Positions 24,904 through 33,939 of a stretch of DNA of 33,939 nt are shown here, piece after piece (within the stretch, counting starts at the first letter, position 1; every line of letters begins with the position of its first letter). Location of the stretch: contig RPFO01000742.1 of the NCBI GenBank assembly GCA_009746045.1, forward strand, positions 1 to 33,939. Direction: 5' to 3'. The notes below the pieces were generated by a model that did not search any database, had not been told where the DNA came from, and saw only the letters and a program-made list of their open reading frames with translations. The DNA is from Mesostigma viride. Its lineage: Eukaryota > Streptophyta > Mesostigmatophyceae > Mesostigmatales > Mesostigmataceae. The position numbers were made by a program, and so were the translations under genes.

Positions 24904-25563
24904 TCAAAAGTCCTCGTCCTCCTCCACGTACACGTCCTCCTCCTCCTCGAACCCGTAGTCCTCGCCCGCCCTCGCCTGCATGGCCGCGTGGCGGTCCGGC
25001 TGCAGGGACTCGGGGCGGAGGCGGACCGAGCGCGTCTTCCCCCTCGTCTTCGCGGGCCGCTCCTCCTCCTCCTCCTCCTCCTCCTCCACCTCGCGGCGGG
25101 CAGGAGGCGCCTCCTCTCCGCCCATGATCCCGTCCATGTAGTCCTTCAGGATGTCGTCGATGGGCATGAAGCTGTGGAGAGAGTTCTTGACGCACTCGCA
25201 CACGCTCTTCATCACCTGCCGCTTGTTCAGCTTGATGCCGCCCGTCGCGGCCTGCGACACGTAATGCGGCATGTCCTCCGCCAGGTCCGCCGCCATCATC
25301 TTCATGACCGAGTGGACGAACCGCTCGCACGTGGGCACCTTAACCTTCAGCTTCTGATCGCCGCCGCCCCCCCCCCGGCGGATGCTGCCAAGGATCATAC
25401 TCGCGCACACGAAATACGCCTTCAGCAGCTCCTTCAGGTACGGCACCGTCTTCTGCACCTCTCGCGTCTCCTCGTCGATGATGTCCGCGTTCCAGCTGGG
25501 CACCTCCGACAGCAGCCTCGTCAGGCACTCCATGCAGTCCACGCCCTTCGCCCCCGAAGTTAG
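24904..25563 (-). pseudogene. Unknown conserved-looking protein, 5' end cut by the retrotransposon
   Basis: The frame reads native sequence from the LTR boundary at 25557 leftwards; the ATG at 25564-25566 belongs to the LTR. About 215 residues remain. The sequence has a regular helical core (VQKTVPYLKELLKAYFVCASMI), then KVKVPTCERFVHSVMKMMAADLAEDMP, and INKRQVMKSVCECVKNSLHS-type segments, followed by an acidic Glu-rich linker and an acidic C-terminus (EEEEDVYVEEDEDF). I recall similar YFV / VPTFxxFVHxV patterns from uncharacterised giant-virus families but cannot name one. If translation starts at the internal MECLTRLL (ATG at 25532-25534), the element hit the promoter or 5' leader instead of the coding region. 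Confidence 0.65.
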
Positions 25564-26211
25564 CATATTGGGGCACCAATGTGCTAGATGGATGCAGGTT
25601 GAGGAGACCTTTCCAACGCCGTGTCAACCGCCTAGAACAGACAAGGGACTAGAAAGTTATCAAGTCCCGAAGTACTGCCGACCGGTGGGCGAGGGCGGGG
25701 CACACTCAGGACATAGTGGACAGGACACGTGGCAGGCCGTGCCTGCACAGGCTTAGCCTGGACTCTCACGTGACTGGGACACAGTGTACTGAGGGCTCAA
25801 CGGTACTGTGGCTAGTAGAAGCCAGTAACCAGCCAGCAGGTCTGCAAGGATGTAAGTCCTTGCAGGACTGTGGCAGGTCCTGTGCTGTCCTAGACACAGG
25901 ATAGCCAGAGATTCCTGTATGCTGCCTGCAACGAGGATGCAAGGCAGCGATACGAGGCTCTGGCAATGTAGCGTTGCCCAGCGTTGCTCATGACCGAGGA
26001 ACAAGGATGGAACGAGGTTGCATATAGCTCGAGGCTCAACGAGGCAACGAGCGTCTTCACACACGAACCTTGGTCGTCACGACGAGTGGCGAGCCTATCG
26101 AGGGTCGTAGGCCTGGTGTGAGGATAAAGGTTGCTAGCCAGCAGCCTAGGGTCATTCCAGCCGGCAAGGACCAGGAGCTCACAAGCTCTGCTGACGAGTT
26201 GCTGCGCAAAT
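25558..26211 (+). repeat. 5' LTR (minimum extent)
   Basis: It matches 33287-33939 with three substitutions and one indel in a G run (about 25695). The true right end may lie further on, since the comparison stops at the window edge. A catatagctcg sequence at about 26020 is a possible TATA element. Confidence 0.93.
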
Positions 26212-27799
26212 CGTACTATTGCTTCCACGCTTTCATGTCTGGTTCATCGTCAAGCAGCCACGGTGCTGGTGAGGCGAACGAGCAGAGAGACGCGCAAGCG
26301 TTTTTCCCCTACCGTAACCAAGCAAACGCTCCAACATTCGTGCAAGCGGCCTACGTAGCGAGGCACTTGGCAGAAGAGGGGTGGGTGGCGGTGAGTGGGG
26401 GAGGCAGCAGGCCAGCGGCGGCGGACCCGATTATCAACGGGCTCGCGTCGTGATTTCTCCAGGTGAGACGGGGCGAGTGGCGGTGGAAGAGTTGGTGCGC
26501 TACGTGACGCGCTAGCTGAAACTGCTAATCGTGTGGAGGTCGCTTATCAGGGCGCCCATATCACGCTTGCCGGTCTCGACCTAGCCAGGGAGGCGCTTAG
26601 CCAGATTGTGGCAACAGCGCTCGGCAGCACCCGACTGTTTAACCACTGGGTGGCGACAGCAGTGCTAGGAGAGGGGGTACCAGACGCCGACATCATCCGG
26701 AACGCGCGTGCTCGGGAGACGGTAAATCCTTGGAGCACGGCAGAGGTATTTGCCCAAACCATTGAGAATCTTGTTGCTGTCCTTTTGCAAGAGTCGAGAG
26801 GGTACGCAGACAGGTTCTTTATTACCACGCAGCCTTTCGGGGTATACTCAAGGCTTGATACACCGAGGCCGGAAACCACCACTGCGTGGGGTCCGGAGGT
26901 GGAGATTGTCACGGGGGTCGAGAAGACGCCTGAAGACGTCCATTTGAGTGGACTGACAAGCCAGAGGGCTCCGTCAAGCGCTCAGCCCAGCAGATAAACG
27001 AGGGCGACGGCACTACCGAGACCTACGAGGAAGGCAGAGAGCTGATCTGCATTCCCTCGTGAGGTGACTCACGAGTACGACCGTTACGGCCGAGGCGAGC
27101 AGAACGAGCTTGTCGGCGGCGGTAAGCGGTGGGTACGCGATCTTGCTTGGCATCGCAACCCAGGTGAGACACAACATCCAGTCGAACGCAAGGAGACGGG
27201 CGACCTGTGACCTGCGTGCTGGGAGAGTTTAACCCAACCTCCAGATTGTCGCAGAGGCAGCAGCAGCCACACCGGTTGCTGAGGGTGTTGAGCAGCGTCC
27301 AGACCGTGAGGAGGGGCAGGCGAGTGCAAGCCAGGAGGCGGCCTCGTCTGGAGTAAGTGCGTGAGCCTGAGTGGGTTCCAGCAGCCATATCTGCGTGTGT
27401 TTCTGTGGTATTCTATAATGCTTCGTAACACGCGCGGGGCGGCAGCGGGAGCGGGGCGGGAGCGGGGGATGGCGGGGGTGAGGCAAGGGCAGACACGGGA
27501 GGCCCCGCCAACGTCGTGCCAGAGGGACAGGCGATCCCAACGGCAGAGGGCGTCAATGGCAGGAGGGCTCCAACCGGAAGAGGAAAGAGGTGGCACAAGG
27601 GGAGGAGCGTGCAGGGTGGCCAACCGACGGCGTGGTGCTGACGGGGGAGGGCCAGAATGATGCTGAACGCAAGCACCTGGTAAGAGACCATGTGTGCCTC
27701 CGTCTGGTGTTCCTGCAGCTATGTTCCTGCGCCATTAGCACCGTAGGAGCTGCTGTCATTGGCAGTGACCCTCGTGCTTTGCCTGGGACTAGACCTCAT
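26212..27799 (+). other. Retrotransposon leader or LTR remainder, with no assigned gene
   Basis: About 1.6 kb lies between the confirmed LTR and the gag start. The first 800 bases have broken protein-like readings; the last 400 are GC-rich and repetitive (gcgggagcggggcgggagcg at about 27446) and look non-coding. The LTR may extend some way into it. Confidence 0.5.
26533..26997 (+). CDS. Unrecognised protein-like open frame in the retrotransposon leader
   Basis: A 154-residue frame with good amino-acid composition (LAREALSQIVATALGSTRLF, then NPWSTAEVFAQTIENLVAVL, then RFFITTQPFGVYSRLDTP). Similar-quality readings precede it in other frames from about 26280 (APTFVQAAYVARHLAEEGW, then VVISPGETGRVAVEELVRY), so an older gene of 250 residues or more may be decaying here. 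It matches none of the usual gag, envelope or enzyme domains I know. It could be a 5' extra gene of the element, or captured host sequence. Confidence 0.3.
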   Translation: MEVAYQGAHITLAGLDLAREALSQIVATALGSTRLFNHWVATAVLGEGVPDADIIRNARARETVNPWSTAEVFAQTIENLVAVLLQESRGYADRFFITTQPFGVYSRLDTPRPETTTAWGPEVEIVTGVEKTPEDVHLSGLTSQRAPSSAQPSR

Positions 27800-28762
27800 A
27801 TGAGTGCTGTGGCTGTGATGAATGGCCAGAAGCCTCTCAAGCCTCCTGTGGGACAGGAAGAGCTAGACAAGTGGTTGGAGGATATGGAGCTAGTTTCATG
27901 CTCTGTAGATCCCACTGTCAACCTTGTGCAGGTATTCCACACATCCACGACTAATAGGGATTCAAGTGAGCGGGTGAGGGACAAGGCTAGGCAGGCTGTC
28001 AAGGACAAGCTGACTTGGTCTCAGTTCCTAGAGGGCCTACGTCAGGAGTTTTCTGATAAGGTACTCAACCTCACTAATCACTATAAGCTCAGCTATGATA
28101 CCTTTGAGATCAAGGGCACAATAGCTGAGGAGCTGCAGCGGCTCACACGCATCAGGGAGAAGGGGGCCAAGCATGGCTTCAATCTGACTGATAGAGCAGT
28201 GGCAGATTACTTCCTGGATCGCATGGGGCTGAGTGTGGATGGGAGAAATGCAGCTAGGATGTTTGCTGATCAGACAGATGGGACGTGGCCAGCCTTGCAA
28301 AAGGTTATTTTCAATATCCGTCCATCTGACAATGCTGCTTGCAAGGCAATCCAGGTGACTGGTGCCCCTTCAGCCTCCGCTCATCAGGTCCATGGTGACG
28401 CCCCTGGGCAGGGTGCTCAGGGAGAAACCAGACCTAGTAGGCGTCAGAGGGCTAACAGGCGCAGGCAGAATGGTAACCAGGGTGGCAAGGGCCAGCAGCA
28501 GGGATCCAAAGGCAAGGGTCAGCAGCAGGCTGGTGGTCACCAGGGTGGTCAGCAGAACAAGGGTGGCCAAGGGCAAGGCAAGAGCCAGGGCCAGGGCACC
28601 CAGGCCAGTCAGAGCAGCCAGAACCAGGGTGGCCTGAAGAAGGCTGCTGCTGGGAAGGATGACAAGTGCTTTGGATGTGGCAGGACGGGTCATTGGCGAC
28701 GTGACTGCCCAGACCAGGCCAAGTCTGCTGGAGCAGGCTCTGGCCAGGTGGGTAAGCCATGA
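27800..28762 (+). CDS. gag: Retrotransposon Gag protein with zinc knuckle
   Basis: This is about 320 residues from ATG 27800; the frame is open back to 27590. The N-terminal two thirds form the helical capsid-like part of copia Gag (KWLEDMELVSCSVDPTVN, then DKLTWSQFLEGLRQEF, then EELQRLTRIREKGAKHGF). A Gln/Gly/Lys-rich disordered stretch follows, then one CCHC knuckle, CFGCGRTGHWRRDC, for RNA binding. The frame ends at a UGA (28760-28762) that is followed in the same frame, two codons later, by the first Met of pol. Confidence 0.9.
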   Translation: MSAVAVMNGQKPLKPPVGQEELDKWLEDMELVSCSVDPTVNLVQVFHTSTTNRDSSERVRDKARQAVKDKLTWSQFLEGLRQEFSDKVLNLTNHYKLSYDTFEIKGTIAEELQRLTRIREKGAKHGFNLTDRAVADYFLDRMGLSVDGRNAARMFADQTDGTWPALQKVIFNIRPSDNAACKAIQVTGAPSASAHQVHGDAPGQGAQGETRPSRRQRANRRRQNGNQGGKGQQQGSKGKGQQQAGGHQGGQQNKGGQGQGKSQGQGTQASQSSQNQGGLKKAAAGKDDKCFGCGRTGHWRRDCPDQAKSAGAGSGQVGKP

Positions 28763-28768
28763 CTTGAG

Positions 28769-31700
28769 ATGTTGTCCCCTGTAAATAGTCAATCACCCCT
28801 AGTGGGACGAACAGTTGTACATAGTAATGGGGGTGTCCCTCTTGTGCAGCAGCAAGGGGTTGGGAATGATGAGGTGCTTCCACTCAATGATTGCAATAAC
28901 GCTGCTGCAGCAGTGGAATTCCCTGTGCCTGTGGCAGGTGCAGGGTCTCCAGTTGTTGGGGTTGACTCTGGGAGTCAAGCCGCCAGACTGGAAGGACCTG
29001 CAGCTTCTGTGGGAACCGGGGCTGGCTCTGGGAGCCGAGCTACCTTGGAGGAGGTCCCTGGAGCAAGAGAACAGCAGGTGGGTCGTGCTATCCCAAGCAC
29101 ACAGTCTTTGTCACGTTCCTCTCTGTGCAGCCAGGCTGACAGGGGGTTGAGCTATGCTCAGGCTGGAAACACTCTACACCATATCTTTGGTCACTCTAAG
29201 CAGGCAGAGATGTTTGCTTGGAAGATTGGCAAGGAGCCTTTGCTAGAGGCCTGCAGTGCAGCTGCTCAGAATTGTGTCTGTCAGGAGAATGCTGTTCGCC
29301 TCCCACAGTCCCATGCCAGAGAACCTGCTAGAGAGCGGGGGGATATCCAGGTGGACATCCAACACATCAGGGGCATGTATCTGTTGGTGGGGGTGGATAG
29401 GTTTAGCAGATATAGGTTGCTGACCATTCTTCCTGGAATGCAGGAGCATCAGCTGTTGATGGGTCTCCAGTCTTTGTTGCCAGGCTTTGGGGTGTACACC
29501 AAGGTGCAAGCTGACTTGCAGTTTGACTGCTTGATCAAGCTGGCTGACCAGCTTCCTTGTAAGTTGGTAGTGGTCCCTAGGGAATCCCATGGGCAGCAGG
29601 GAGCTGTAGAGAGATCTATACGTGAAGTAAAAACAGTGGTGCTAGCAGCTAGGAGTGTGCCTGTTGTGGCATCAGCTCTAGAGAAAGCAGCTTGGTGTAA
29701 GGGGATTGAGGAGCAGCTTAACCACAGGGTAACCTATTACTATGATGGTGTGGCAGTCTCTCCCCTGGCATTGCAGTTTGGTATGCTATCACAGGACGTG
29801 GTGGCAGCCTGCCTGAAGAAGGCAGACAGGGTGTTTTCCAGATTGAGGCGTAAGGACAAGGGTTGGAAAATGCTGAGGCCCCAGGTGGGACTGAGGGTCA
29901 GGATGTGGAAGGAACCGTCATTACCAGGCAAGCGTGGCAAGTGGCAAGATGGGCAGGTAACCCATGTTGAGGAAGCTAACCATTCTTGTCTGGTGGCTTT
30001 GGAGAGTAATCCCAAGCACGTGTACAGGCTATCCTGGGCTCACGTCAAGGAGAGAAGGCCAACTGCAATCTGGCCTGAAGACGGCCCTGATCCTCCCTTG
30101 GAGGGAGATGAGCAGGATGAGAGCCAGGCAGCAGATGCTAACCCACCATGCTTGGATTATGGTCTGTCCTGGATGGATGAGGGTGAGCAGGAGTCTGCTG
30201 AGACGTCTGTCACAAGGCCAGAGGTGGCCAGGGCTGCACCACAGTCCAGGGGGCTGCTTATGGCGGACATCATTCGAGCTCTGCAGAACAGCAAGCGTGA
30301 TCCCAAGGTATCTAAGCTCACGGGATGGGGGTCATGTGGGGCACCAGCACTAGAAGTGGATACCAACTCACAGGTGTCCATTCTAAGGGTAGAGGATGCT
30401 GCAGGCTTGCAGTGGTCATCCCCTAGCTGCCTAGCTGTGTCTGATTTCTCTGGGAATGTGTCCATGAAGATCTTGGGAGAAGTGAGTGTGCCTATCCTGG
30501 GGGTGCCCACCACGTTCAGTGTGGTTGAAGGGTATCAGGGGCCTGCCATTCTAGGTCAGAACTTCTTGTGCTTACCAGGGGTGAGGATATCCTCTGAGGA
30601 GCTAGCATTAGAAGGGCAGGGCCGCCTTCCCTTGCAGAGATATCGCTACTCCCAGGGTCTTAGTGTGGCTGTAAGGGCTGTGAGGGGTCTAGAGGCAGAG
30701 GGTCCTGATACAAAGGAGCCCATTGCTGGGGACCTGCTGATCCTCCCTACTACGTTTGACCCACGTGAGTTGGGTGTGCAGAGGTACCAGATCCCAGGAA
30801 CGAGTCCTGTACCTTGGCGCAAGCTAGTGGAGATGATGCAAAGCCCCAAGATGGCTAAGGCATGGACTCTTGGCTTTGTTGCTTCTGGGCATGAGTGGAT
30901 AGTTGCCAACTGTGCAGAGCCTGTGGATGTCCTCCCTGAGGATCACCAGCTGCTCAGATTGATGTTTGTCCTCAAGCTCAAGGAGGTAGATGGCGTGCAG
31001 GTGCCACATGTTAGACCAGTTGTGACTGAGTACCATGGCACTGGACAGTTAGCAGATGAGGAGCTTTACACACCAGGGATGCTGCATGATACATGGAGGA
31101 TTTTGTTGTGCATTTATTTGTCTTTTCTGCAGAAGGGGATACCCTATAGCTCTGTGTTGGTAGATTTCAAGAGGGCTTTTCTTAAGGGTGATCAGCAGGA
31201 AGCACAGGATACTTGGCGCACAATACCCCCTTTCTTTGTTAAGGTGCCTGCAGTGTGGAGGGCAGAGCTGAAGACGAGGTATTTGAGGATTCTCAAAGGC
31301 GTGGAAGGCCTTAGATCGAGTCCCATCATCTGGAGGAAGAGCTTGGAGAAGTACCTCAGGTCTGTCTGTGGTCTCTCAGTCTCTCCAGTTGATCCTTGTC
31401 TGTTTCAGGGTAGCTATGAGGGGCTGCCAGCGTTTGCCTCCCTGCATGGTGATGATCTGCATCTCCTGGGCCATCCCACTTGGCAAGAGTTGACTCTGGC
31501 CAGGATCCAGAAACGGTTTGAACTGGGTAAGATCCAGTACATGGTTGAGAATGAGCCCATGGTGTTTTGTGGAATGCAGGCGACCTTGGTCCAGCAGGGT
31601 ACATGGTCCATCCAGCTGGAGGGTGGTAAGGATTATCCTCAGCAGATCATAGATGCCTTGCAGGAGCCCATCACCCAGGCCAGATGTGCAACAATACGAG

Positions 31701-32353
31701 GTATGTTGGCATGGCTGGCCAGCATTTGTGCTCCTGACCTGTTGGTACTGAGTCGGTTGACCGATTCCCAACTGGTTGAGGTGGGTGCTGAGAGAGTGGT
31801 AGAGGCTGTTCGCATGTCTCCCCCTCTCATGCTGGGTCCTTTGGATTTGTACAGGCCTTTTGACATGATGCTCTATGTGGACAGTTCTATGGATAGTAGG
31901 AAGGTCACAGAGGTCAGGGGCCGTGCAGCAGCATTAATATCCCTGGTGCAGGAACAGTCCTCTCTGGTCTGCTGGTACAGTCGGTTGCAGAACAGGGTAA
32001 CTCCCAGCAGTGACATTGCTGAGTGCAGGGCAATCTGTGAAGGGCTTCATACTGCTCTTTACTTGAGGGAGCTATTTTACCAGCTATGTCAAGTGGCTTC
32101 CTGTCGGTTGCAGATGCACACACTGGTAAGAACTGACAGCATGGGCATGGTGCAGTTTGTGCACAGGCAGCTGGCCAGGAGCAGGGACCTTGATTATTTG
32201 TTGCTCAAGGAAATGTCTTGCTTAGCTAACATTGAACATGTGGCTGGCGTGGACAACCCTGCAGATGCTCTCACCAAGCTGGAGGAGAAGGCTGAGCTGC
32301 AATACCCTTTGCTTCGTGGGCTCATGGCCTCCAAGGGGGGAGGGCCAGAGTAG
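28769..32353 (+). CDS. pol: Retrotransposon polyprotein: integrase, retropepsin-like, reverse transcriptase, RNase H
   Basis: An unbroken 1,194-residue frame. A GAG-pre-integrase zinc finger (LHHIFGHSKQ, CVC) precedes the integrase core at about residues 190-290, with candidate triad D196, D249 and E281 (VDIQH, QADLQ, GAVERS). Residues 528-600 look like a retropepsin: EVDTNSQVSIL with D531, then AILGQNFL at 593-600. Reverse transcriptase spans about 690-990 with D799 (LVDFKRAFLKGD) and the HGDD box (D895, D896). Copia RNase H follows (YVDSSMDS with D1038, SSDIAECRAICEGLHTALYL, VAGVDNPADALTK). A second DSG triplet (D66-G68) lies upstream of the integrase where copia protease normally sits, without a clear protease around it. 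All RT and RNase H key residues are present. Confidence 0.93.
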   Translation: MLSPVNSQSPLVGRTVVHSNGGVPLVQQQGVGNDEVLPLNDCNNAAAAVEFPVPVAGAGSPVVGVDSGSQAARLEGPAASVGTGAGSGSRATLEEVPGAREQQVGRAIPSTQSLSRSSLCSQADRGLSYAQAGNTLHHIFGHSKQAEMFAWKIGKEPLLEACSAAAQNCVCQENAVRLPQSHAREPARERGDIQVDIQHIRGMYLLVGVDRFSRYRLLTILPGMQEHQLLMGLQSLLPGFGVYTKVQADLQFDCLIKLADQLPCKLVVVPRESHGQQGAVERSIREVKTVVLAARSVPVVASALEKAAWCKGIEEQLNHRVTYYYDGVAVSPLALQFGMLSQDVVAACLKKADRVFSRLRRKDKGWKMLRPQVGLRVRMWKEPSLPGKRGKWQDGQVTHVEEANHSCLVALESNPKHVYRLSWAHVKERRPTAIWPEDGPDPPLEGDEQDESQAADANPPCLDYGLSWMDEGEQESAETSVTRPEVARAAPQSRGLLMADIIRALQNSKRDPKVSKLTGWGSCGAPALEVDTNSQVSILRVEDAAGLQWSSPSCLAVSDFSGNVSMKILGEVSVPILGVPTTFSVVEGYQGPAILGQNFLCLPGVRISSEELALEGQGRLPLQRYRYSQGLSVAVRAVRGLEAEGPDTKEPIAGDLLILPTTFDPRELGVQRYQIPGTSPVPWRKLVEMMQSPKMAKAWTLGFVASGHEWIVANCAEPVDVLPEDHQLLRLMFVLKLKEVDGVQVPHVRPVVTEYHGTGQLADEELYTPGMLHDTWRILLCIYLSFLQKGIPYSSVLVDFKRAFLKGDQQEAQDTWRTIPPFFVKVPAVWRAELKTRYLRILKGVEGLRSSPIIWRKSLEKYLRSVCGLSVSPVDPCLFQGSYEGLPAFASLHGDDLHLLGHPTWQELTLARIQKRFELGKIQYMVENEPMVFCGMQATLVQQGTWSIQLEGGKDYPQQIIDALQEPITQARCATIRGMLAWLASICAPDLLVLSRLTDSQLVEVGAERVVEAVRMSPPLMLGPLDLYRPFDMMLYVDSSMDSRKVTEVRGRAAALISLVQEQSSLVCWYSRLQNRVTPSSDIAECRAICEGLHTALYLRELFYQLCQVASCRLQMHTLVRTDSMGMVQFVHRQLARSRDLDYLLLKEMSCLANIEHVAGVDNPADALTKLEEKAELQYPLLRGLMASKGGGPE

Positions 32354-33286
32354 ACCAAACAGCCTTGCTCTAGGTGGGAGGCATCCCAGTGGGCTGGGCA
32401 GCCACGTGGTGGCTGACAGCAGGTCCTTCAGAGTTCAGACACACTCTGCTGGACAGGGGTCAGGGTGGAGTCACTCCCCTGGCTGAGAATTTCGCCTGGC
32501 TCTGTCATGGAGCTGCAGAAGAGTCTTAAGGACTTTGTAATGGGCCTTGGGTCTTCATGGAATGGACCCTGCAAGGGCAGCCCAAGTGTTGGCTCTAACA
32601 GGTTGCTGTACATTTGTATATATTCTCTGTAACCAACCTGTTGCATGCTAATAAAATCCCTGGTTGTGTGACCATGTTGGACGTGGTTGCCAGGGGCCTC
32701 ACTATGGGTTATACTCCTTTATAATAAAACATAATCTTGTTATTGTCATGTCTTGTTGTTTGTGATGCTCAGTTCCAGGAGCTGATCCAAACCTGGAGGA
32801 TATGGGGTGGGGTTCGATTCCCCAGCTGACCTCAGCCTGGCATGTATGAATCCTGAGTGAGACTCAGTGAGGACATGGGCTCCCCATGTGTTGGCTAACA
32901 TTTGTCAGGGCTCTCTCAGTCTTTGGAAGGATTTAAAAGATAAAGGAGGCTCCGTGGCGGGCGCCATATGAACGGGCGCCTGTGATAACTGGATGACCAG
33001 GAACTCACAATAGTACGTTCATGGACTCCTCTATCCAAACTCCTCTGACTAAGTGAAGACCTAACTTTAATCTACACCAGGTTCCCAAAGAAAGGGTTGG
33101 GATGTCATGTGGGTCAGAGGGCAACCTTTGAACCAATGAGCAGGCCTAGCTAATATTTGGAGGCACCTCAGGTTCCAAAAGAAAAGGCAGGTCTGGTCTC
33201 TGGGAGGGATCAGATGTCAAGGCTTGTGGGGACAGTGGCTGATAGGTTCTCAGGCTGGTCCAAGCTCCAAAACAAGAAAGGGTTGG
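32354..33286 (+). other. Retrotransposon 3' untranslated region
   Basis: About 930 bases lie between the pol stop and the right LTR with no convincing frame. It has two AATAAA-type polyadenylation signals (aataaaatccc near 32650 and ataataaaac near 32722). The last 20 bases are purine-rich. Confidence 0.6.
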
Positions 33287-33939
33287 AGTTAGCATATTGG
33301 GGCACCAATGTGCTAGATGGATGCAGGTTGAGGAGACCTTTCCAACGCCGTGTCAACCGCCTAGAACAGACAAGGGACTAGAAAGTTATCAAGTCCCGAA
33401 GTACTGCCGACCGGTGGGCGAGGGCGGGCACACTCAGGGCATAGTGGACAGGACACGTGGCAGGCCGTGCCTGCACAGGCTTAGCCTGGACTCTCACGTG
33501 ACTGGGACACAGTGTACTGAGGGCTCAACGGTACTGTGGCTAGTAGAAGCCAGTAACCAGCCAGCAGGTCTGCAAGGATGTAAGTCCTTGCAGGACTGTG
33601 GCAGGTCCTGTGCTGTCCTAGACACAGGATAGCCAGAGATTCCTGTATGCTGCCTGCAACGAGGATGCAAGGCAGTGATACGAGGCTCTGGCAATGTAGC
33701 GTTGCCCAGCGTTGCTCATGACCGAGGAACAAGGATGGAACGAGGTTGCATATAGCTCGAGGCTCAACGAGGCAACGAGCGTCTTCACACACGAACCTTG
33801 GTCGTCACGACGAGTGGCGAGCCTATCGAGGGTCGTAGGCCTGGTGTGAGGATAAAGGTTGCTAGCCAGCAGCCTTGGGTCATTCCAGCCGGCAAGGACC
33901 AGGAGCTCACAAGCTCTGCTGACGAGTTGCTGCGCAAAT
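33287..33939 (+). repeat. 3' LTR (truncated by window edge)
   Basis: This is the second copy of the LTR beginning agttagcatattgg, continuing to the last base of the window. The target-site duplication and the rest of the interrupted viral gene would lie beyond. Confidence 0.93.

Larger units (their letters stand above)
25558..33939 (+). mobile_element. Ty1/copia-type LTR retrotransposon (right LTR incomplete in window)
   Basis: Direct repeats begin at 25558 and 33287 and run for at least 653 bases, the second cut by the window edge. Over that overlap I count three substitutions and one single-base indel, so the insertion is young. Internally there is a gag with a CCHC knuckle and a pol with integrase, retropepsin-like, reverse transcriptase and RNase H regions, the RT-RH type matching Ty1/copia and following the integrase. 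A purine-rich stretch (aaaacaagaaaggg) just before the right LTR may be the polypurine tract. Its GC content and codon use differ from the viral part. No primer-binding site could be fixed because the LTR's 3' end lies outside the comparison. Confidence 0.95.

Overview
The window looks like a stretch of giant-virus (Nucleocytoviricota) DNA sitting in, or invaded by, a eukaryotic genome. Up to about 25.56 kb the DNA is GC-rich and densely packed on both strands with viral genes: a VLTF3-like late transcription factor, PCNA, four double-jelly-roll major capsid proteins (MCPs), an A32-type packaging ATPase and a KilA-N protein. From 25,558 to the right edge it is a Ty1/copia-type LTR retrotransposon with two LTR copies that differ at only four positions. 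A large eukaryotic element inside viral genes points to an endogenised giant virus in a protist or alga. A virus genome that caught a host retroelement is the alternative. No host gene is visible, so the host cannot be named.

Layout. 1-5.9 kb: the tail of a broken gene, several small unknown genes (one membrane protein, one zinc-ribbon protein), VLTF3-like factor, PCNA, and two short frameshifted genes, one of them poly-acidic. 5.9-9.3 kb: two divergent MCP genes. 9.36-10.88 kb: a KilA-N gene with a PD-(D/E)XK-like C-terminal half, split by a 0.69 kb palindrome-bounded repeat element with a target-site duplication. 10.99-18.03 kb: two long genes built from tandem copies of one unrecognised beta-rich domain, ending in a Gly-Thr low-complexity stretch and a separate C-terminal domain; virion fibre or surface proteins are likely. 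18.08-21.34 kb: two more MCP genes behind near-identical TATATATA boxes. 21.38-22.15 kb: a basic Ser-rich protein carrying seven copies of a motif copied from, or convergent with, the histone H3 tail. 22.3-25.56 kb: small zinc-binding, coiled-coil and HMG/YABBY-like proteins, the A32 ATPase, a JAMM-type metalloprotease-like protein and an unknown protein whose 5' end is cut by the retrotransposon.

The viral genes cover late transcription (VLTF3), replication (PCNA), capsid (MCPs), genome packaging (A32) and probably the virion surface (repeat proteins). About ten otherwise good genes contain single-base frameshifts, nearly all in G or C runs, which fits uncorrected long-read errors at least as well as decay. 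Two insertions, the palindromic element and the retrotransposon, are genuine gene disruptions.

The retrotransposon has gag (CCHC knuckle) and pol in the same frame, separated by a single UGA, and an unusual pol order: integrase, then a retropepsin-like segment, then reverse transcriptase and RNase H. Best candidates for new biology: the H3-tail-mimic protein, the tandem beta-repeat genes, the palindromic mobile element and the retrotransposon's rearranged pol.
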